From the NCBI GenBank assembly GCA_949893755.1, contig CATLCV010000009.1:1-61402 (forward strand): DNA of 61,402 bases, in the 5' to 3' direction. Below the pieces are notes generated by a model. The model had not been told where the DNA came from, made no database searches, and saw nothing but the letters and a program-made list of their open reading frames with translations. Below, piece by piece: positions 34,975-44,193 of the stretch (position 1 is its first letter; each line of letters begins with the position of its first letter). The position numbers were made by a program, and so were the translations under genes. The DNA comes from an uncultured Lachnospiraceae bacterium. GTDB lineage: Bacteria > Bacillota > Clostridia > Lachnospirales > Lachnospiraceae.

Positions 34975-35715
34975 ATGGAAGAGAAAAACAGATTACTTCA
35001 GATCGTATTGCTGGCAAATGAAAAACAAAAAGAAGGAAAATGTCTGACACTGGAACAAGCTGAAAAATTACTAAATGACAGGATGAAGGTTCTCAGGGTT
35101 TTAAAAGACGAGTACATTACAACTGAATATATGGAAGCGGAAAAGGTTTACTATGTATTGTCGGGTTCCTTTCTGATGATGCGCAGTTCCAAAGAAGGAA
35201 AGAACAGCGTCATGGATCTGAAACGGGCGCCCCAGTTCCTGGGCATAGACAAGGCGGTTGTGCCGGAGGAGGACTACACGTTTTCGGACAATCTGGCAAA
35301 AGAAGACTGTCTGGTATTGGAGATAGACAGAGGATATTTTATCCAAAGCCTGAAAGAAGAAGCCGAATTGGGATTTGAGATAATCAGGATTCTGTGCCGG
35401 CGCCTGGTGAACGCATCCTACCGTGCGGACCGTATGCTCTTTTATACTAATGAAGAGCAGCTGATGATCTACCTCATTGTCTATTGGTTCAATCATCACG
35501 GCGGTCAATCTGAATGTACGGTCAGGCTGAAGAACTCGTACATTGCGGAGGAGATTGGGATCAGCATCCGGGGCTTTTACCGGACATTGGATAAGCTGAA
35601 AAAGGAATCGCTTCTGACTGTTGTAAAAGGAAACATCGTGGTGACTCAGGAACAGATCAGGAAAATGAGTTCCCGCTGCGGTGATTTTATGAACTACAAA
35701 TATCATTTCGAATAA
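34975..35715 (+). CDS. Crp/Fnr-family regulator (paralogue 2)
   Basis: A 246-residue protein with a cyclic-nucleotide-binding-like N-terminal domain and a C-terminal winged helix-turn-helix ('NSYIAEEIGISIRGFYRTLD', wing 'VVKGNIVVT'). It resembles the regulator at 17870 along its whole length ('LLNDRM', 'DCLVLEIDRGYFIQSL'). No Cys cluster is present. The start at 34975 (after TTGGAGA) is preferred; the open frame upstream would run through the operator. It lies directly before two sulfatase genes and probably activates the three TGCCA-N2-TGGCA promoters. Confidence 0.88.
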   Translation: MEEKNRLLQIVLLANEKQKEGKCLTLEQAEKLLNDRMKVLRVLKDEYITTEYMEAEKVYYVLSGSFLMMRSSKEGKNSVMDLKRAPQFLGIDKAVVPEEDYTFSDNLAKEDCLVLEIDRGYFIQSLKEEAELGFEIIRILCRRLVNASYRADRMLFYTNEEQLMIYLIVYWFNHHGGQSECTVRLKNSYIAEEIGISIRGFYRTLDKLKKESLLTVVKGNIVVTQEQIRKMSSRCGDFMNYKYHFE

Positions 35716-35748
35716 CCCCTGAAATCTTCCCTGCAAAAGGAGGATATC

Positions 35749-37269
35749 ATGTCAAAACAACCCAATATCGTATTTATTTTAAATGATCATCAGGCATATC
35801 ACGGCCATGAGAGGGCGGGGAGCGCGGGCCCACTGCGCCCTCATTTCCAGAAATTCGCGGAAAATGGAATCTCGTTTGAAAATGCCTACTGCGTATCGCC
35901 CATGTGCGGCCCGGCGAGAAGAAGCCTTCTCACGGCGCTCTATCCTCATACCCATGGACAGGTACATAATGAAAATGATCCTGCGTACAGCCATGAGGTC
36001 TATCTGGACAACCTTGCGGCGGGCGGATACCAGAATTATTATTTTGGGAAATGGCACGCAGGACCGGGATGCGCGTATGATCACCACTGCGAGGGATTGT
36101 CGGAAACGGGATATGGAAATCCCTATAATACAAAGGAATATGACGATTATTTGAAAAAGCGCGGACTGCCGAGGGCACAGCACAGGATCGAGCGGGTGTT
36201 TGAGCAGGTAGACTTCAAGAAAAAGAATTATTTTCCCAAGCTGAAAGAAGGAGCGCTGTATCAATGCGAGGATTTCTGGTGCGGAGAGCATGCCGTCGGT
36301 GTGACGGTGACGCCCAAGGAGACGCATGAGTCCTTCTTCCTTGCGAATCTTGCATGTGAAAAGCTGGAAGAGCTGGCAGCAAGACCGGATGACCGTCCGT
36401 TTTCGCTGCGGGTCGATTTTTGGGGACCGCATCAGCCCTTCTTCCCGACACAGGAATTTCTGGATCTGTACGATCCGAAAGAAATCGCCCAATATCCAAA
36501 TTTTGACAATGACCTCCATGATAAGCCATACACGCTGAAAGAGGAAGCGAACATGCCGATCGGCGATGGAGAACGCATCATTTATCCCAATCCGATCCCA
36601 TGGGAGCAGTGGCAGGATATTCTGGCACACTGTTACGCGCATATCTCTATGCTGGATGCGGCAGGCGGCGTGATCGTGGATAAGATCCGGGAGCTGGGGC
36701 TGGATGAAAATACACTGATTATCTGGTCAACGGATCACGGCGATGCACTGGCATGTCAGGGCGGGCATTTTGACAAGGATTCCCATATGGCGCAGGAGGT
36801 AATGCGCATTCCCATGGCCTTGAATTGGAAGAACGTAATCCGATCGGGACAAAAATCAGATGAGCTGGTATTTACCTGCGACATTCCCGCAACGATCGCG
36901 GATGTGTCGGGATGCCCGTTCGGAAACCGGGTGGACGGCGAGAGTCTGATGAGACTGGCGGCTTCGGATGCACTGGGAGTGGAAAGCTGGCGGAAGTCAC
37001 TGCTTTGCGAGACCTATGGCCATGGTTACGGGGTGACGGTTCTGGGACGGATGATAACAGACGGAAGGTGGAAATACGTTGCCACGGAGAACACACTGGA
37101 TGAACTCTATGACATGGAAGCGGATCCCTATGAATTGAAAAACCTGGCAGTGCTTCCGGAGTACGAAGCGAAAAAACAGGAGATGCGAAAGCTCCTGACA
37201 GAACAGCAGGAAAAGGCAAAGGACCCGATCCGGCTGGAACAGCTTCTGAACAATGCATCTGAAAAATAG
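35749..37269 (+). CDS. Type I sulfatase (CGPAR motif), no signal peptide
   Basis: A 506-residue sulfatase. The formylglycine site is 'SPMCGPARRSLLTALYPHTH' (Cys53, Arg57). Metal and sulfate ligands are in 'FILNDHQAYHG' near the start and 'LIIWSTDHGDALACQGGH' near residue 325. No leader peptide or lipobox is seen, so a cytoplasmic enzyme working after uptake by the divergent GPH carrier is likely. It starts after AAAGGAGG, 33 bases from the regulator. Its sequence differs enough from the other two to suggest distinct sulfate positions or sugars. Confidence 0.93.
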   Translation: MSKQPNIVFILNDHQAYHGHERAGSAGPLRPHFQKFAENGISFENAYCVSPMCGPARRSLLTALYPHTHGQVHNENDPAYSHEVYLDNLAAGGYQNYYFGKWHAGPGCAYDHHCEGLSETGYGNPYNTKEYDDYLKKRGLPRAQHRIERVFEQVDFKKKNYFPKLKEGALYQCEDFWCGEHAVGVTVTPKETHESFFLANLACEKLEELAARPDDRPFSLRVDFWGPHQPFFPTQEFLDLYDPKEIAQYPNFDNDLHDKPYTLKEEANMPIGDGERIIYPNPIPWEQWQDILAHCYAHISMLDAAGGVIVDKIRELGLDENTLIIWSTDHGDALACQGGHFDKDSHMAQEVMRIPMALNWKNVIRSGQKSDELVFTCDIPATIADVSGCPFGNRVDGESLMRLAASDALGVESWRKSLLCETYGHGYGVTVLGRMITDGRWKYVATENTLDELYDMEADPYELKNLAVLPEYEAKKQEMRKLLTEQQEKAKDPIRLEQLLNNASEK

Positions 37270-37288
37270 AGAAAGGGACAGAAACATT

Positions 37289-38722
37289 ATGAATGGGATG
37301 AACGTGCTTTTGATCACGGTTGATGATATGAACTATAATTCCATGGGCTGCATGGGCTGTACGGTTCCGAATATCACGCCGAATATTGACCGTCTGGCGG
37401 AGGAAGGGATGCTGTGTGAAAATTCTTACGTGGCAGTGGGAGTCTGTCAGCCGTCGCGCTCCGTGCTGCTGACAGGAAGGTACCCCCATAAAAACGGAGC
37501 AAGAGGATTTGAGGAGATTGATTACTGCGTCGAGACGCTGACGGAGAGACTGTGCGATTACGGATATTATAACGGAATCATCGGTAAGGTGGATCACCTC
37601 CAGCCCAGAGAAAAATTTGCATGGGATTTTGTGGTCAAGACCCTGAATCCGGAAGAAAACTGGGGGCGTGATCCGGAGAAAATGTATGGGCATACGAGAG
37701 ATTTTCTTCGGGAAGCAAAAGCACAGGGCAGGCCCTTTTTCCTGATGGCAAATTCGCACGACCCACACCGCCCCTTTGCGGGTTCGATGTTTGAGACCCC
37801 CGCATATCTCTCCAAATCAGGGAAAAATGTGGAGTATGACCCGGACTGGGAGCAGGGGGAATATTTTCGGGGAAAATACGTAAAGTCCAGCAGATATTAC
37901 GAACCGGAAGAGGTGGAGGTGCCGGGATTTCTGCCGGATCTGGAGGATGTGCATACGGAGATCGCGGACTACTATTCCTCCGTCCACCGCGGGGATGAGG
38001 CCGTGGGGCGTATCCTGCGAGCGTTGGACGACGAAGGCTTTCGGGACAATACACTGGTGATGTTTCTGTCGGACAATGGGGCGGCGCTGCCCTTTGCTAA
38101 GACGAACTGCTATGTCAACAGCACAAAAAGCCCGTTTATTTTCCGGCTTCCAGGACAGATCACGGCAGGCCGCCGGACCGGCGCATTGATTTCCTCCATT
38201 GATTACACGCCTACGGTATTGGATTATCTGGACATCAATCCAATCGAGGGCGCGGACGGAAAATCATTGAGAGGAATTTTGTCTAAGGGGCGGCAGCACC
38301 AGTATGATACAATCTATACGATGTTTTATAAAACGGCTAAGAATGCGGTCACCGGACGCGAACGGCATTTCCCGATGCGGTGCGTGCAGGGGACGGAATA
38401 TTCCTACATTTATAATGCGTGGGCAGGAAAGGGGGAACCATTTTTAAATGAGTCAACGGCAGGTCTCACGTTCCGGGCCATGAAGGAAGCGGGAGAAACG
38501 GATGAGGAGATTCAGAAGAGAGTGGAATTTTTCTTATACCGTACGCCGGAAGAATTTTATGATATCCAACAGGATCCAGACTGCCTTCACAATCTGATCG
38601 ACAGGGAGGAATATCAGCCATTGATCGAATCATACCGGAAAAAGCTCTATGGCTATATGCTGGAAAGCCAGGACGGGCTGGTGTCGGTATATAAAGAAAA
38701 AATACTGGGGACATTGATCTGA
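37289..38722 (+). CDS. Type I sulfatase (CQPSR motif), no signal peptide
   Basis: A 478-residue sulfatase. The signature is 'GVCQPSRSVLLTGRYPHKNG' (Cys53, Arg57), with metal ligands in 'LLITVDDMNYNSMG' and 'LVMFLSDNGAALPFAK'; the Asn of 'SDNG' is the usual ligand of this subgroup. 'SHDPHRPF' is also typical of heparan-N-sulfatase-like (sulfamidase) relatives, so an N-sulfo or amino-sugar substrate is possible. The start at 37289 follows GAAAGGGA and lies 19 bases after the previous stop. Confidence 0.92.
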   Translation: MNGMNVLLITVDDMNYNSMGCMGCTVPNITPNIDRLAEEGMLCENSYVAVGVCQPSRSVLLTGRYPHKNGARGFEEIDYCVETLTERLCDYGYYNGIIGKVDHLQPREKFAWDFVVKTLNPEENWGRDPEKMYGHTRDFLREAKAQGRPFFLMANSHDPHRPFAGSMFETPAYLSKSGKNVEYDPDWEQGEYFRGKYVKSSRYYEPEEVEVPGFLPDLEDVHTEIADYYSSVHRGDEAVGRILRALDDEGFRDNTLVMFLSDNGAALPFAKTNCYVNSTKSPFIFRLPGQITAGRRTGALISSIDYTPTVLDYLDINPIEGADGKSLRGILSKGRQHQYDTIYTMFYKTAKNAVTGRERHFPMRCVQGTEYSYIYNAWAGKGEPFLNESTAGLTFRAMKEAGETDEEIQKRVEFFLYRTPEEFYDIQQDPDCLHNLIDREEYQPLIESYRKKLYGYMLESQDGLVSVYKEKILGTLI

Positions 38723-38761
38723 CCTGGGAGGAAGGTTAAAACACCGTTCTGCAGCTTTTCG

Positions 38762-38808
38762 GGCCGGGCAGGCATATTTCATAAAGGGGATGTCTGCCCG
38801 GCCGCTTT
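38762..38808 (+). terminator. Intrinsic terminator after the sulfatase pair
   Basis: GGCCGGGCAG (38762) pairs with CTGCCCGGCC (38794), followed by GCTTTTC. A 10-base GC-rich stem with a 22-base loop. The rest of 38723-38964 holds no gene that I can see. Confidence 0.75.
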
Positions 38809-38964
38809 TCATATCGGTTGAATTTATTGCTGTAATTTATAATGCTGCATAACAATATCTCGTGGACAACCTGCATTTCCCGACAGCCCCCTTGCCATTT
38901 TTTCGGAACCAATGCATGCGGCAAATCCGGGCACGGCATGAGCACGTTTAAGGGCACCCGTGCT

Positions 38965-39411
38965 TTACGCCAGAACCTCCACAACCCCGCCTTCCCTGAC
39001 AGAAACCATCATATCATCCTTCACATATTCCAGAAATTCCTCCCCCAGAGAATCCACCACCGGCATGGTCACATCGTCCAGCCAGACGTCCGCCAGGATC
39101 GCCCCGGCCCCGGCCAGGGAATCAATGGGCTCGGAAAACAGCATGCATGCCGGCTGCCGCTTCATGGCACAGGCACAGTACAGCACCAGGCCGCCGGTGG
39201 TAGAGCCGATGGTCCTGGGAAGGCACAGGGCTTTTCCGGCCATCTGTTTTTTGTACAGGTCCGGGTTGTTCTGGTCCCCGCAGGTAGCCTCTTTGTCCCC
39301 GAATTGAAGCGCCTTCTGGAAGGAAGCCAATGTATTTAATCCAAACCGGGATACAACGGCCTGCGCCCGGATCTCACCCGGTGAAACGACACGTCCCTGA
39401 AATGTTTTCAT
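38965..39411 (-). CDS. Aconitase X swivel-domain subunit (DUF126)
   Basis: A 148-residue small subunit of aconitase X. The motif 'LCLPRTIGSTTGGLVLY' carries the conserved P-x-x-x-G-S-T/S of the swivel domain, and 'FSEPIDSLAGAGAILADVWL' near the middle is also typical. It starts after AAAGGAGG and overlaps the large-subunit gene by four bases (ATGA). AcnX enzymes are Fe-S dehydratases; characterised ones act on cis-3-hydroxy-L-proline in bacteria or phosphomevalonate in archaea. The residues cannot tell which substrate is used here. Confidence 0.88.
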   Translation of the reverse strand: MKTFQGRVVSPGEIRAQAVVSRFGLNTLASFQKALQFGDKEATCGDQNNPDLYKKQMAGKALCLPRTIGSTTGGLVLYCACAMKRQPACMLFSEPIDSLAGAGAILADVWLDDVTMPVVDSLGEEFLEYVKDDMMVSVREGGVVEVLA

Positions 39412-40724
39412 TGAAGACCGCCTCCTTTTCCATGATAATTCAATTTGCATCCCGTAATCTGCTCCAGGATCTCCGCATCGGTGTAATATTTTGCGCTCGT
39501 ATAGGTCCGCAGCTTGTTGCTGGAGGTGATCACCGGCATGCTGGTGCTGAGCGGATTGTTCATATACATCAGCGGGCAGATATAAGACAGAATGACCCCG
39601 GTTCGTTTCAGCCTTTCCGCATAGGGCGTTTCCTGGAATTTTTTGATCACCGCGGGAGCCGCCGTAAATACGGTGGGAATCTGTACCTTTCTCCGATCCG
39701 CTTTTTTCAGCCCCTTTTCCACCCTCCGGGTCCAGACCATGAGCTGGTTCAGGCTCATATGAGGACAGCCCATAAAGCAGAGCTTCGGCTTTGCGTCCTT
39801 CTTTTTCCAGATGACCGGATAGCTGTCATAGACGCGTTTCAGTTCCGCGTCGTCAATGATATACCGCTTCGGGTTTTCAACCAGCAGGCTTTCGCCCTGC
39901 TCCGCTGCTTCCGGCGTCAGATGTTCCACATGATACAATCCTACCGCGCCGTTGGAAGCCGTGGCGGCACCGAAATCCTTCAGGTAGGTTTTGGCATTGT
40001 CGTCCAGTGTATTGCCCAGCCATTTGTCCAGTCCTTTGATATAAGGAACGTCCTCCATCACCTTCATACCGACGGCCGAACCCAGGAGCTGGGCTTCCGG
40101 CTTCCGTTCAGTCCGGACCTCCACGATCCACTGCGCCTTCCGGCCCTCATCGGTGAGCAGGCCGAAATATGGCACATAGCCGACAATGGACCCCATCAGG
40201 TCAATGATGCCGGAGTTCCGGTTGCACCTTGCGCCCAGCACGGAATTGGCGTAGACCACCGCCGAGGATTCGGACCAGGAAAGGACGTCGCCGGGCTTCG
40301 GTGTATTGCCTACCTCGTCCATATAGCAGGTACAGGTAAACGCGTCCTCCTCCATGAGTCCCAGCTTTTTTAACTGATCCTCGTAAAAGTCCTGTTTGCT
40401 GTACATAAAATGTTTGAATACGATATCCTGCAGCGGGGAGCTTGGCACATGCCGGTCCAATGGCCTGGGATCCGCGGAAAATTCCTGGGACGATACCGCC
40501 CCGGTGGCGATGAGCTGATCCATCAGTTCATACACCGGAGTCAGCGCTTTCAGACCGAAGGACGTTACCAGATGGTTGTATCTGCTGGTCACAGGAACCA
40601 TGGTCTCCGCCCCGAAAAGCTCTCCGTAGCGGACCAGGGTCTTCATGACTTTGGCCATGGTTTCGCCCTGGCTGCCGTTTAGGATGGCTTCCTGTTCTTC
40701 TGTTAATTTCATGTTTGTTTCCAT
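39408..40724 (-). CDS. Aconitase X catalytic subunit (DUF521)
   Basis: A 438-residue AcnX large subunit. Probable cluster-ligand cysteines lie in 'FTCTCYMDEVGNTPKPGD', 'VLGARCNRNSGIIDLMG' and 'KLCFMGCPHMSLNQL'. 'SWSESSAVVYANSVLGAR' is the conserved AcnX stretch. The start after GGAAAGG (ATG at 40724) is well placed. In other bacteria AcnX often lies beside a pyrroline-carboxylate reductase or transporter; here it lies 160 bases after a flavoprotein ene-reductase gene on the same strand. Confidence 0.9.
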   Translation of the reverse strand: METNMKLTEEQEAILNGSQGETMAKVMKTLVRYGELFGAETMVPVTSRYNHLVTSFGLKALTPVYELMDQLIATGAVSSQEFSADPRPLDRHVPSSPLQDIVFKHFMYSKQDFYEDQLKKLGLMEEDAFTCTCYMDEVGNTPKPGDVLSWSESSAVVYANSVLGARCNRNSGIIDLMGSIVGYVPYFGLLTDEGRKAQWIVEVRTERKPEAQLLGSAVGMKVMEDVPYIKGLDKWLGNTLDDNAKTYLKDFGAATASNGAVGLYHVEHLTPEAAEQGESLLVENPKRYIIDDAELKRVYDSYPVIWKKKDAKPKLCFMGCPHMSLNQLMVWTRRVEKGLKKADRRKVQIPTVFTAAPAVIKKFQETPYAERLKRTGVILSYICPLMYMNNPLSTSMPVITSSNKLRTYTSAKYYTDAEILEQITGCKLNYHGKGGGLQ

Positions 40725-40884
40725 ATAAAAATCCTTTCCGTTGTGATCCTGAGCGGCAGGCGCATCTGACGCCCAGGATAGGTGTTCTGCGTTTTTTTCA
40801 TTGAGATTCGGGTCAGCAGATCAATGTCTGCATTGGCACAATATTCCCGGATAATCCGCGGCTCTGCTGTCCTGAATCGGCAGA

Positions 40885-42939
40885 TCAGATCTTCATCGCC
40901 ACTTCATAAGCCCGCCAGATGACAGATCTGAGATTTCCCACCTTCACGCAGTCGCCTACCAGATGCACATGCTTCCCTTTCTGCACAAGGGGCATGGGGA
41001 CATATCCCGCGGAGCTGATGACCGAATCGCATTCGATCTCGATCTTGCCCTTCTTCTTCGACTGACAGACGATCGCGTTGTCCTTCACCTTTTCCAGAGT
41101 CGTTTCCAGATAAACAGGAACCTTATGAAGCGCAAACCATTCCCGCAGGTAAGAGCTGTTTGCCAGACACACGCCGGGCTGCGACACCAGGTCGTCCTTC
41201 ATCTCCACGATGATCGGCTTTTTGCCCTGCAGCGCCAGTTCATAAGCGATCTCACTGCCGGTCAGACCTCCGCCGACAACGACCACTTTTTCGCCCACCG
41301 GGGCGCCGTTCAGATAATCGCAGGCTTCGATCATTTTCTCATGTCCCGGGACTTTCCGCAGGGTGCGGGGAACCGCGCCGGTTGCAATGACCACCTCGTT
41401 ACCGCCGAACTGCTCGATCTCCTTGATCTCTGAATTGAGGTGAACTTCAATCCCGAGAACCTCCATCTGCCGTCTGTACCACGCCAGCAGATCCCGCAGC
41501 TTCCCTTTATAGGACTCCGCGCTGGCCGGGATAAAGGTCCCTCCCAGGCAGTCATTTTTCTCATAAATGACCGGGTTGTGTCCCCGGAGCTTAAGCACCC
41601 GGGCCGTCTCCATACCGCCGATGCCGCCTCCGATGATATGTACGGTCTTCGGCTTTGCCGTCTTCTTAATGAAATGCTTCGTCCACTGCATGGTTTCCGC
41701 ATTCACCGCGCAACGGGCCAGATTCAGGCTGTCGCTTAAGGCCTGGTCATTTGCCACACCCTTGTAATGGCACATATTGAAGCAGCCGTTATGGCAGAGG
41801 ATGCAGGGCCGGATATCTTCCTCCTTCCCCTGCATCAGCTTGGTCACCCACTGCTGATCCGCCAGGAAGGCCCTTGCAAATCCGGCTCCGTCCAGCTTCC
41901 CTTCCGAAACGGCGTCTGCCGCTGTGCGGACATCCAGGCGTCCGGCGCAGACGACAGGGATATCGACATATTTTTTCAGCTCCTCCACATCCTCCAGGTT
42001 GCAGTTCTCCGGCATATAGATCGGCGGATGCGCCCAATACCAGGCGTCATAGGTTCCGTTGTCGCAGTTGAGCATGTCATATCCGGCATCCTGCAGATAC
42101 TTCGCCGCCTTCTTCGATTCCTCCATGTCCCGTCCGGCTTCCACATAATCCTCCCCCGGAAGTGCGCCTTTGCGGAAGCCCTTTGTCTTGGAAATGACGC
42201 TGTACCGGAGGGAGACCGGGAAGTCTTTGCCGCAGGCGCCCTTGATGGCCTGCACGATCTCCACCGGGAAACGGTACCGGTTTTCAAAGGAACCGCCGTA
42301 TTCGTCCGTCCGGTGATTTACATATTTCAGTGTGAACTGGTCCAGCAGATACCCCTCGTGCACCGCATGGATCTCCACCCCGTCCACCCCGGCGTCTTTG
42401 AGCAGCTTCGCGCATTTTGCAAATGCATCCACATATTCGTGGATTTCCCGGACGGTCAGCTCCCGGGACGGCACCTTGTCCGACCACCGGTTCGGGGACG
42501 GACTGGCGGATGCGGTGATCTTGTCCAGGTCCATAAACGGCTTGGAAACCACCCGCAGAGCCTTGTTGCTGTACAGTGTTTCCATCATCCCGCTGATGGT
42601 GAAGGACCACCCGAAACCGGCGGTGAGCTGGATAAACAGCTTGGCTCCGGTCTTGTGAAATTCCGGCAGCCATTTTTTCAGATCCTGATACATTTTCTCG
42701 TTTTTGTACAGCCACTGCCCGAACATCGGGTTGTAGACCGGCTGGCATCCCGGCAGCACAAGCCCGGCATTGTTCTTCGCCACCTCCATGATAAAATGCG
42801 CTCCGGCCTTGTCAAAATGATGCTTCTCCATCCACCCGAACAGGTCGGTCCCGCCCATGGACGTCAGCACGATCCGGTTTTTGATCTCGCAGTTCCCAAT
42901 CTTCCACGGCGTAAATAAAGGTTCCAGTCTTTGTTCCAT
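40885..42939 (-). CDS. Old-yellow-enzyme-type Fe-S/FMN/FAD reductase (2,4-dienoyl-CoA reductase/BaiCD-like)
   Basis: A 684-residue three-domain flavoprotein. Residues 1-350 form an FMN TIM barrel ('LFTPWKIGNCEIKNRIV', 'DGVEIHAVHEGYLLDQF', 'DEYGGSFENRYRF'). A [4Fe-4S] motif follows ('CILCHNGCFNMC', near residue 375, with another Cys in 'NLARCAVNAET'). From about 430 come two dinucleotide folds ('VHIIGGGIGGMETARVL', 'VVVVGGGLTGSEIAYEL'). Such enzymes reduce C=C bonds of enoates, dienoyl-CoA or bile-acid intermediates. The barrel has 'HAVHEGY' where many members have H-x-A-H-G-Y. The start at 42939 (GGAGGG six bases upstream) is preferred to the ATG two codons earlier. Confidence 0.9.
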   Translation of the reverse strand: MEQRLEPLFTPWKIGNCEIKNRIVLTSMGGTDLFGWMEKHHFDKAGAHFIMEVAKNNAGLVLPGCQPVYNPMFGQWLYKNEKMYQDLKKWLPEFHKTGAKLFIQLTAGFGWSFTISGMMETLYSNKALRVVSKPFMDLDKITASASPSPNRWSDKVPSRELTVREIHEYVDAFAKCAKLLKDAGVDGVEIHAVHEGYLLDQFTLKYVNHRTDEYGGSFENRYRFPVEIVQAIKGACGKDFPVSLRYSVISKTKGFRKGALPGEDYVEAGRDMEESKKAAKYLQDAGYDMLNCDNGTYDAWYWAHPPIYMPENCNLEDVEELKKYVDIPVVCAGRLDVRTAADAVSEGKLDGAGFARAFLADQQWVTKLMQGKEEDIRPCILCHNGCFNMCHYKGVANDQALSDSLNLARCAVNAETMQWTKHFIKKTAKPKTVHIIGGGIGGMETARVLKLRGHNPVIYEKNDCLGGTFIPASAESYKGKLRDLLAWYRRQMEVLGIEVHLNSEIKEIEQFGGNEVVIATGAVPRTLRKVPGHEKMIEACDYLNGAPVGEKVVVVGGGLTGSEIAYELALQGKKPIIVEMKDDLVSQPGVCLANSSYLREWFALHKVPVYLETTLEKVKDNAIVCQSKKKGKIEIECDSVISSAGYVPMPLVQKGKHVHLVGDCVKVGNLRSVIWRAYEVAMKI

Positions 42940-43277
42940 ATTCATCCCTCCAATCTGTTGAATATGCGTGTGATTTTTTCCCTGGCTGTGCGTCTGCGGT
43001 CCGGAAACTCGTTTACATACGCGCAGGCGGAAATGATGTGTGTCCGTTCTTAAGGAAATGTTAATCCTTTAACGGTTCTTTGGCTCCTTTGTACTATTTT
43101 ATCATTATATGGAGGGAAATGCACTGTATTTCTTGAAATTTAAAGGGAATAATCGCAATTTGAAATGCAATTTGGCGGAAGGGTGAAAAATGTTGAAATA
43201 TTCTCTGGTTCTGGTAAAATATATTTAAAAATAGTGAAGGTATGGAAATTACCTATGTGAAATGGGAGGAATGATTT
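42940..43277. promoter_or_regulatory. 338-base divergent intergenic region with a plausible GNAT promoter
   Basis: No gene was found. A promoter-like TTGAAA (43193-43198), 16-base spacer, TAAAAT (43215-43220) faces the acetyltransferase gene. The half nearer the reductase gene is GC-richer and must hold its leader and promoter, but no clear boxes stand out. Short direct repeats (GCAATTT) occur near 43155 and 43167. Confidence 0.45.
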
Positions 43278-43808
43278 ATGGAATTATATACACAACGGCT
43301 GATCCTTCGGCCCTGGAATTTAGATGACGCGGAAAATCTGTATCAATACGCGAAGAACCCCAATGTCGGCCCGGTAGCCGGATGGCCGGTACATACAAGC
43401 GTTGAAAACAGCCGGGAGATCATCAGAACCGTATTTTCCGAGGAAGAAACCTACGCCGTATGTCTGAAGACGGATCATCAGGCGATCGGATGTGTTGCCA
43501 TTACGATCGGCGCGCGAAGCAATATGAAGCTTCCGGATGATGAAGGAGAGATCGGCTATTGGATCGGAGAACCGTTCTGGGGGCAGGGGCTGATCCCGGA
43601 AGCATGTACAGAACTTATCCGCCATGGTTTTGAGGATCTAAAACTGAAAAGGCTGTGGTGCGGGTATTTTGAGGGGAATGAAAAGTCCAGACGCGCACAG
43701 GAAAAGTGCGGGTTTGTTTACCATCATACCAATAAAGATATGCACTGGGAGCTGATGGACGATATCCGCACAGAGCATGTTACGGTATTGGAACGGAAGA
43801 AAAGATGA
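43278..43808 (+). CDS. GNAT-family N-acetyltransferase (RimJ/RimL-like)
   Basis: A 176-residue acetyltransferase: 'RLILRPWNLDDAENLYQYAK' is the usual N-terminus, 'GEIGYWIGEPFWGQGLIPEA' the acetyl-CoA-binding core, and 'FEGNEKSRRAQEKCGF' the motif-B region. It uses acetyl-CoA to acylate an amine, for example a protein N-terminus or small molecule; the target is unknown. It starts after GGGAGG and has no operon partner. Confidence 0.9.
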   Translation: MELYTQRLILRPWNLDDAENLYQYAKNPNVGPVAGWPVHTSVENSREIIRTVFSEEETYAVCLKTDHQAIGCVAITIGARSNMKLPDDEGEIGYWIGEPFWGQGLIPEACTELIRHGFEDLKLKRLWCGYFEGNEKSRRAQEKCGFVYHHTNKDMHWELMDDIRTEHVTVLERKKR

Positions 43809-43834
43809 TCACAGGTGAATGAAAGAACAAAGTC

Positions 43835-44088
43835 GATAAAATCTGGGAGGTTTTCTGGACCGGCGGTGACTCTCGTAAGGAAGGAAATGTTGTAACGGAG
43901 CAGATGCTTAACGCATTTCTTAAATCCTTTCCTAAATATGCAGGGATGTTAACAGCATCAGCGGCAATGTCGCCTATAGCAGGTCTGAATGTGATGACGG
44001 TCTCGTTGCTGGGGGGATTGAGGAGGCTCGGCGTTTGATTAAAAAAATGAACGCACAAACAAAACAGGCAAAGGAAGGAGAAGATTAA
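43835..44088 (+). pseudogene. Decayed coding remnant, unidentified (perhaps restriction-modification)
   Basis: No start codon, but two overlapping frames read like protein: 'DKIWEVFWTGGDSRKEGNVV' to a stop at 44036, and 'LVAGGIEEARRLIKKMNAQT' to a stop at 44086. The 'W-x-x-F-W-T-G-G' stretch recalls an HsdM-like N-terminus, but this is a memory-level resemblance. The region from here to 46.4 kb holds only fragments. No intact gene was seen between 43809 and 44193. Confidence 0.35.
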
Positions 44089-44193
44089 TTATGGCATAGG
44101 ATTATGCAGAATTATCAAAAGAAAATTTCCTTTGTACTGCTTGACTATACAAATCAAAATGCTGGAAGCCAGCCAAGGCAAGGGTTTCAGCAT

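Noticed and set aside
41767-42918. Long open frame opposite the flavoprotein reductase gene
   Set aside because: It mirrors the codon pattern of the real gene on the other strand and encodes no recognisable domain.
43835-44088. Firm assignment of the remnant as HsdM
   Set aside because: Only one short motif resembles HsdM, and the rest does not; reported as unidentified instead.
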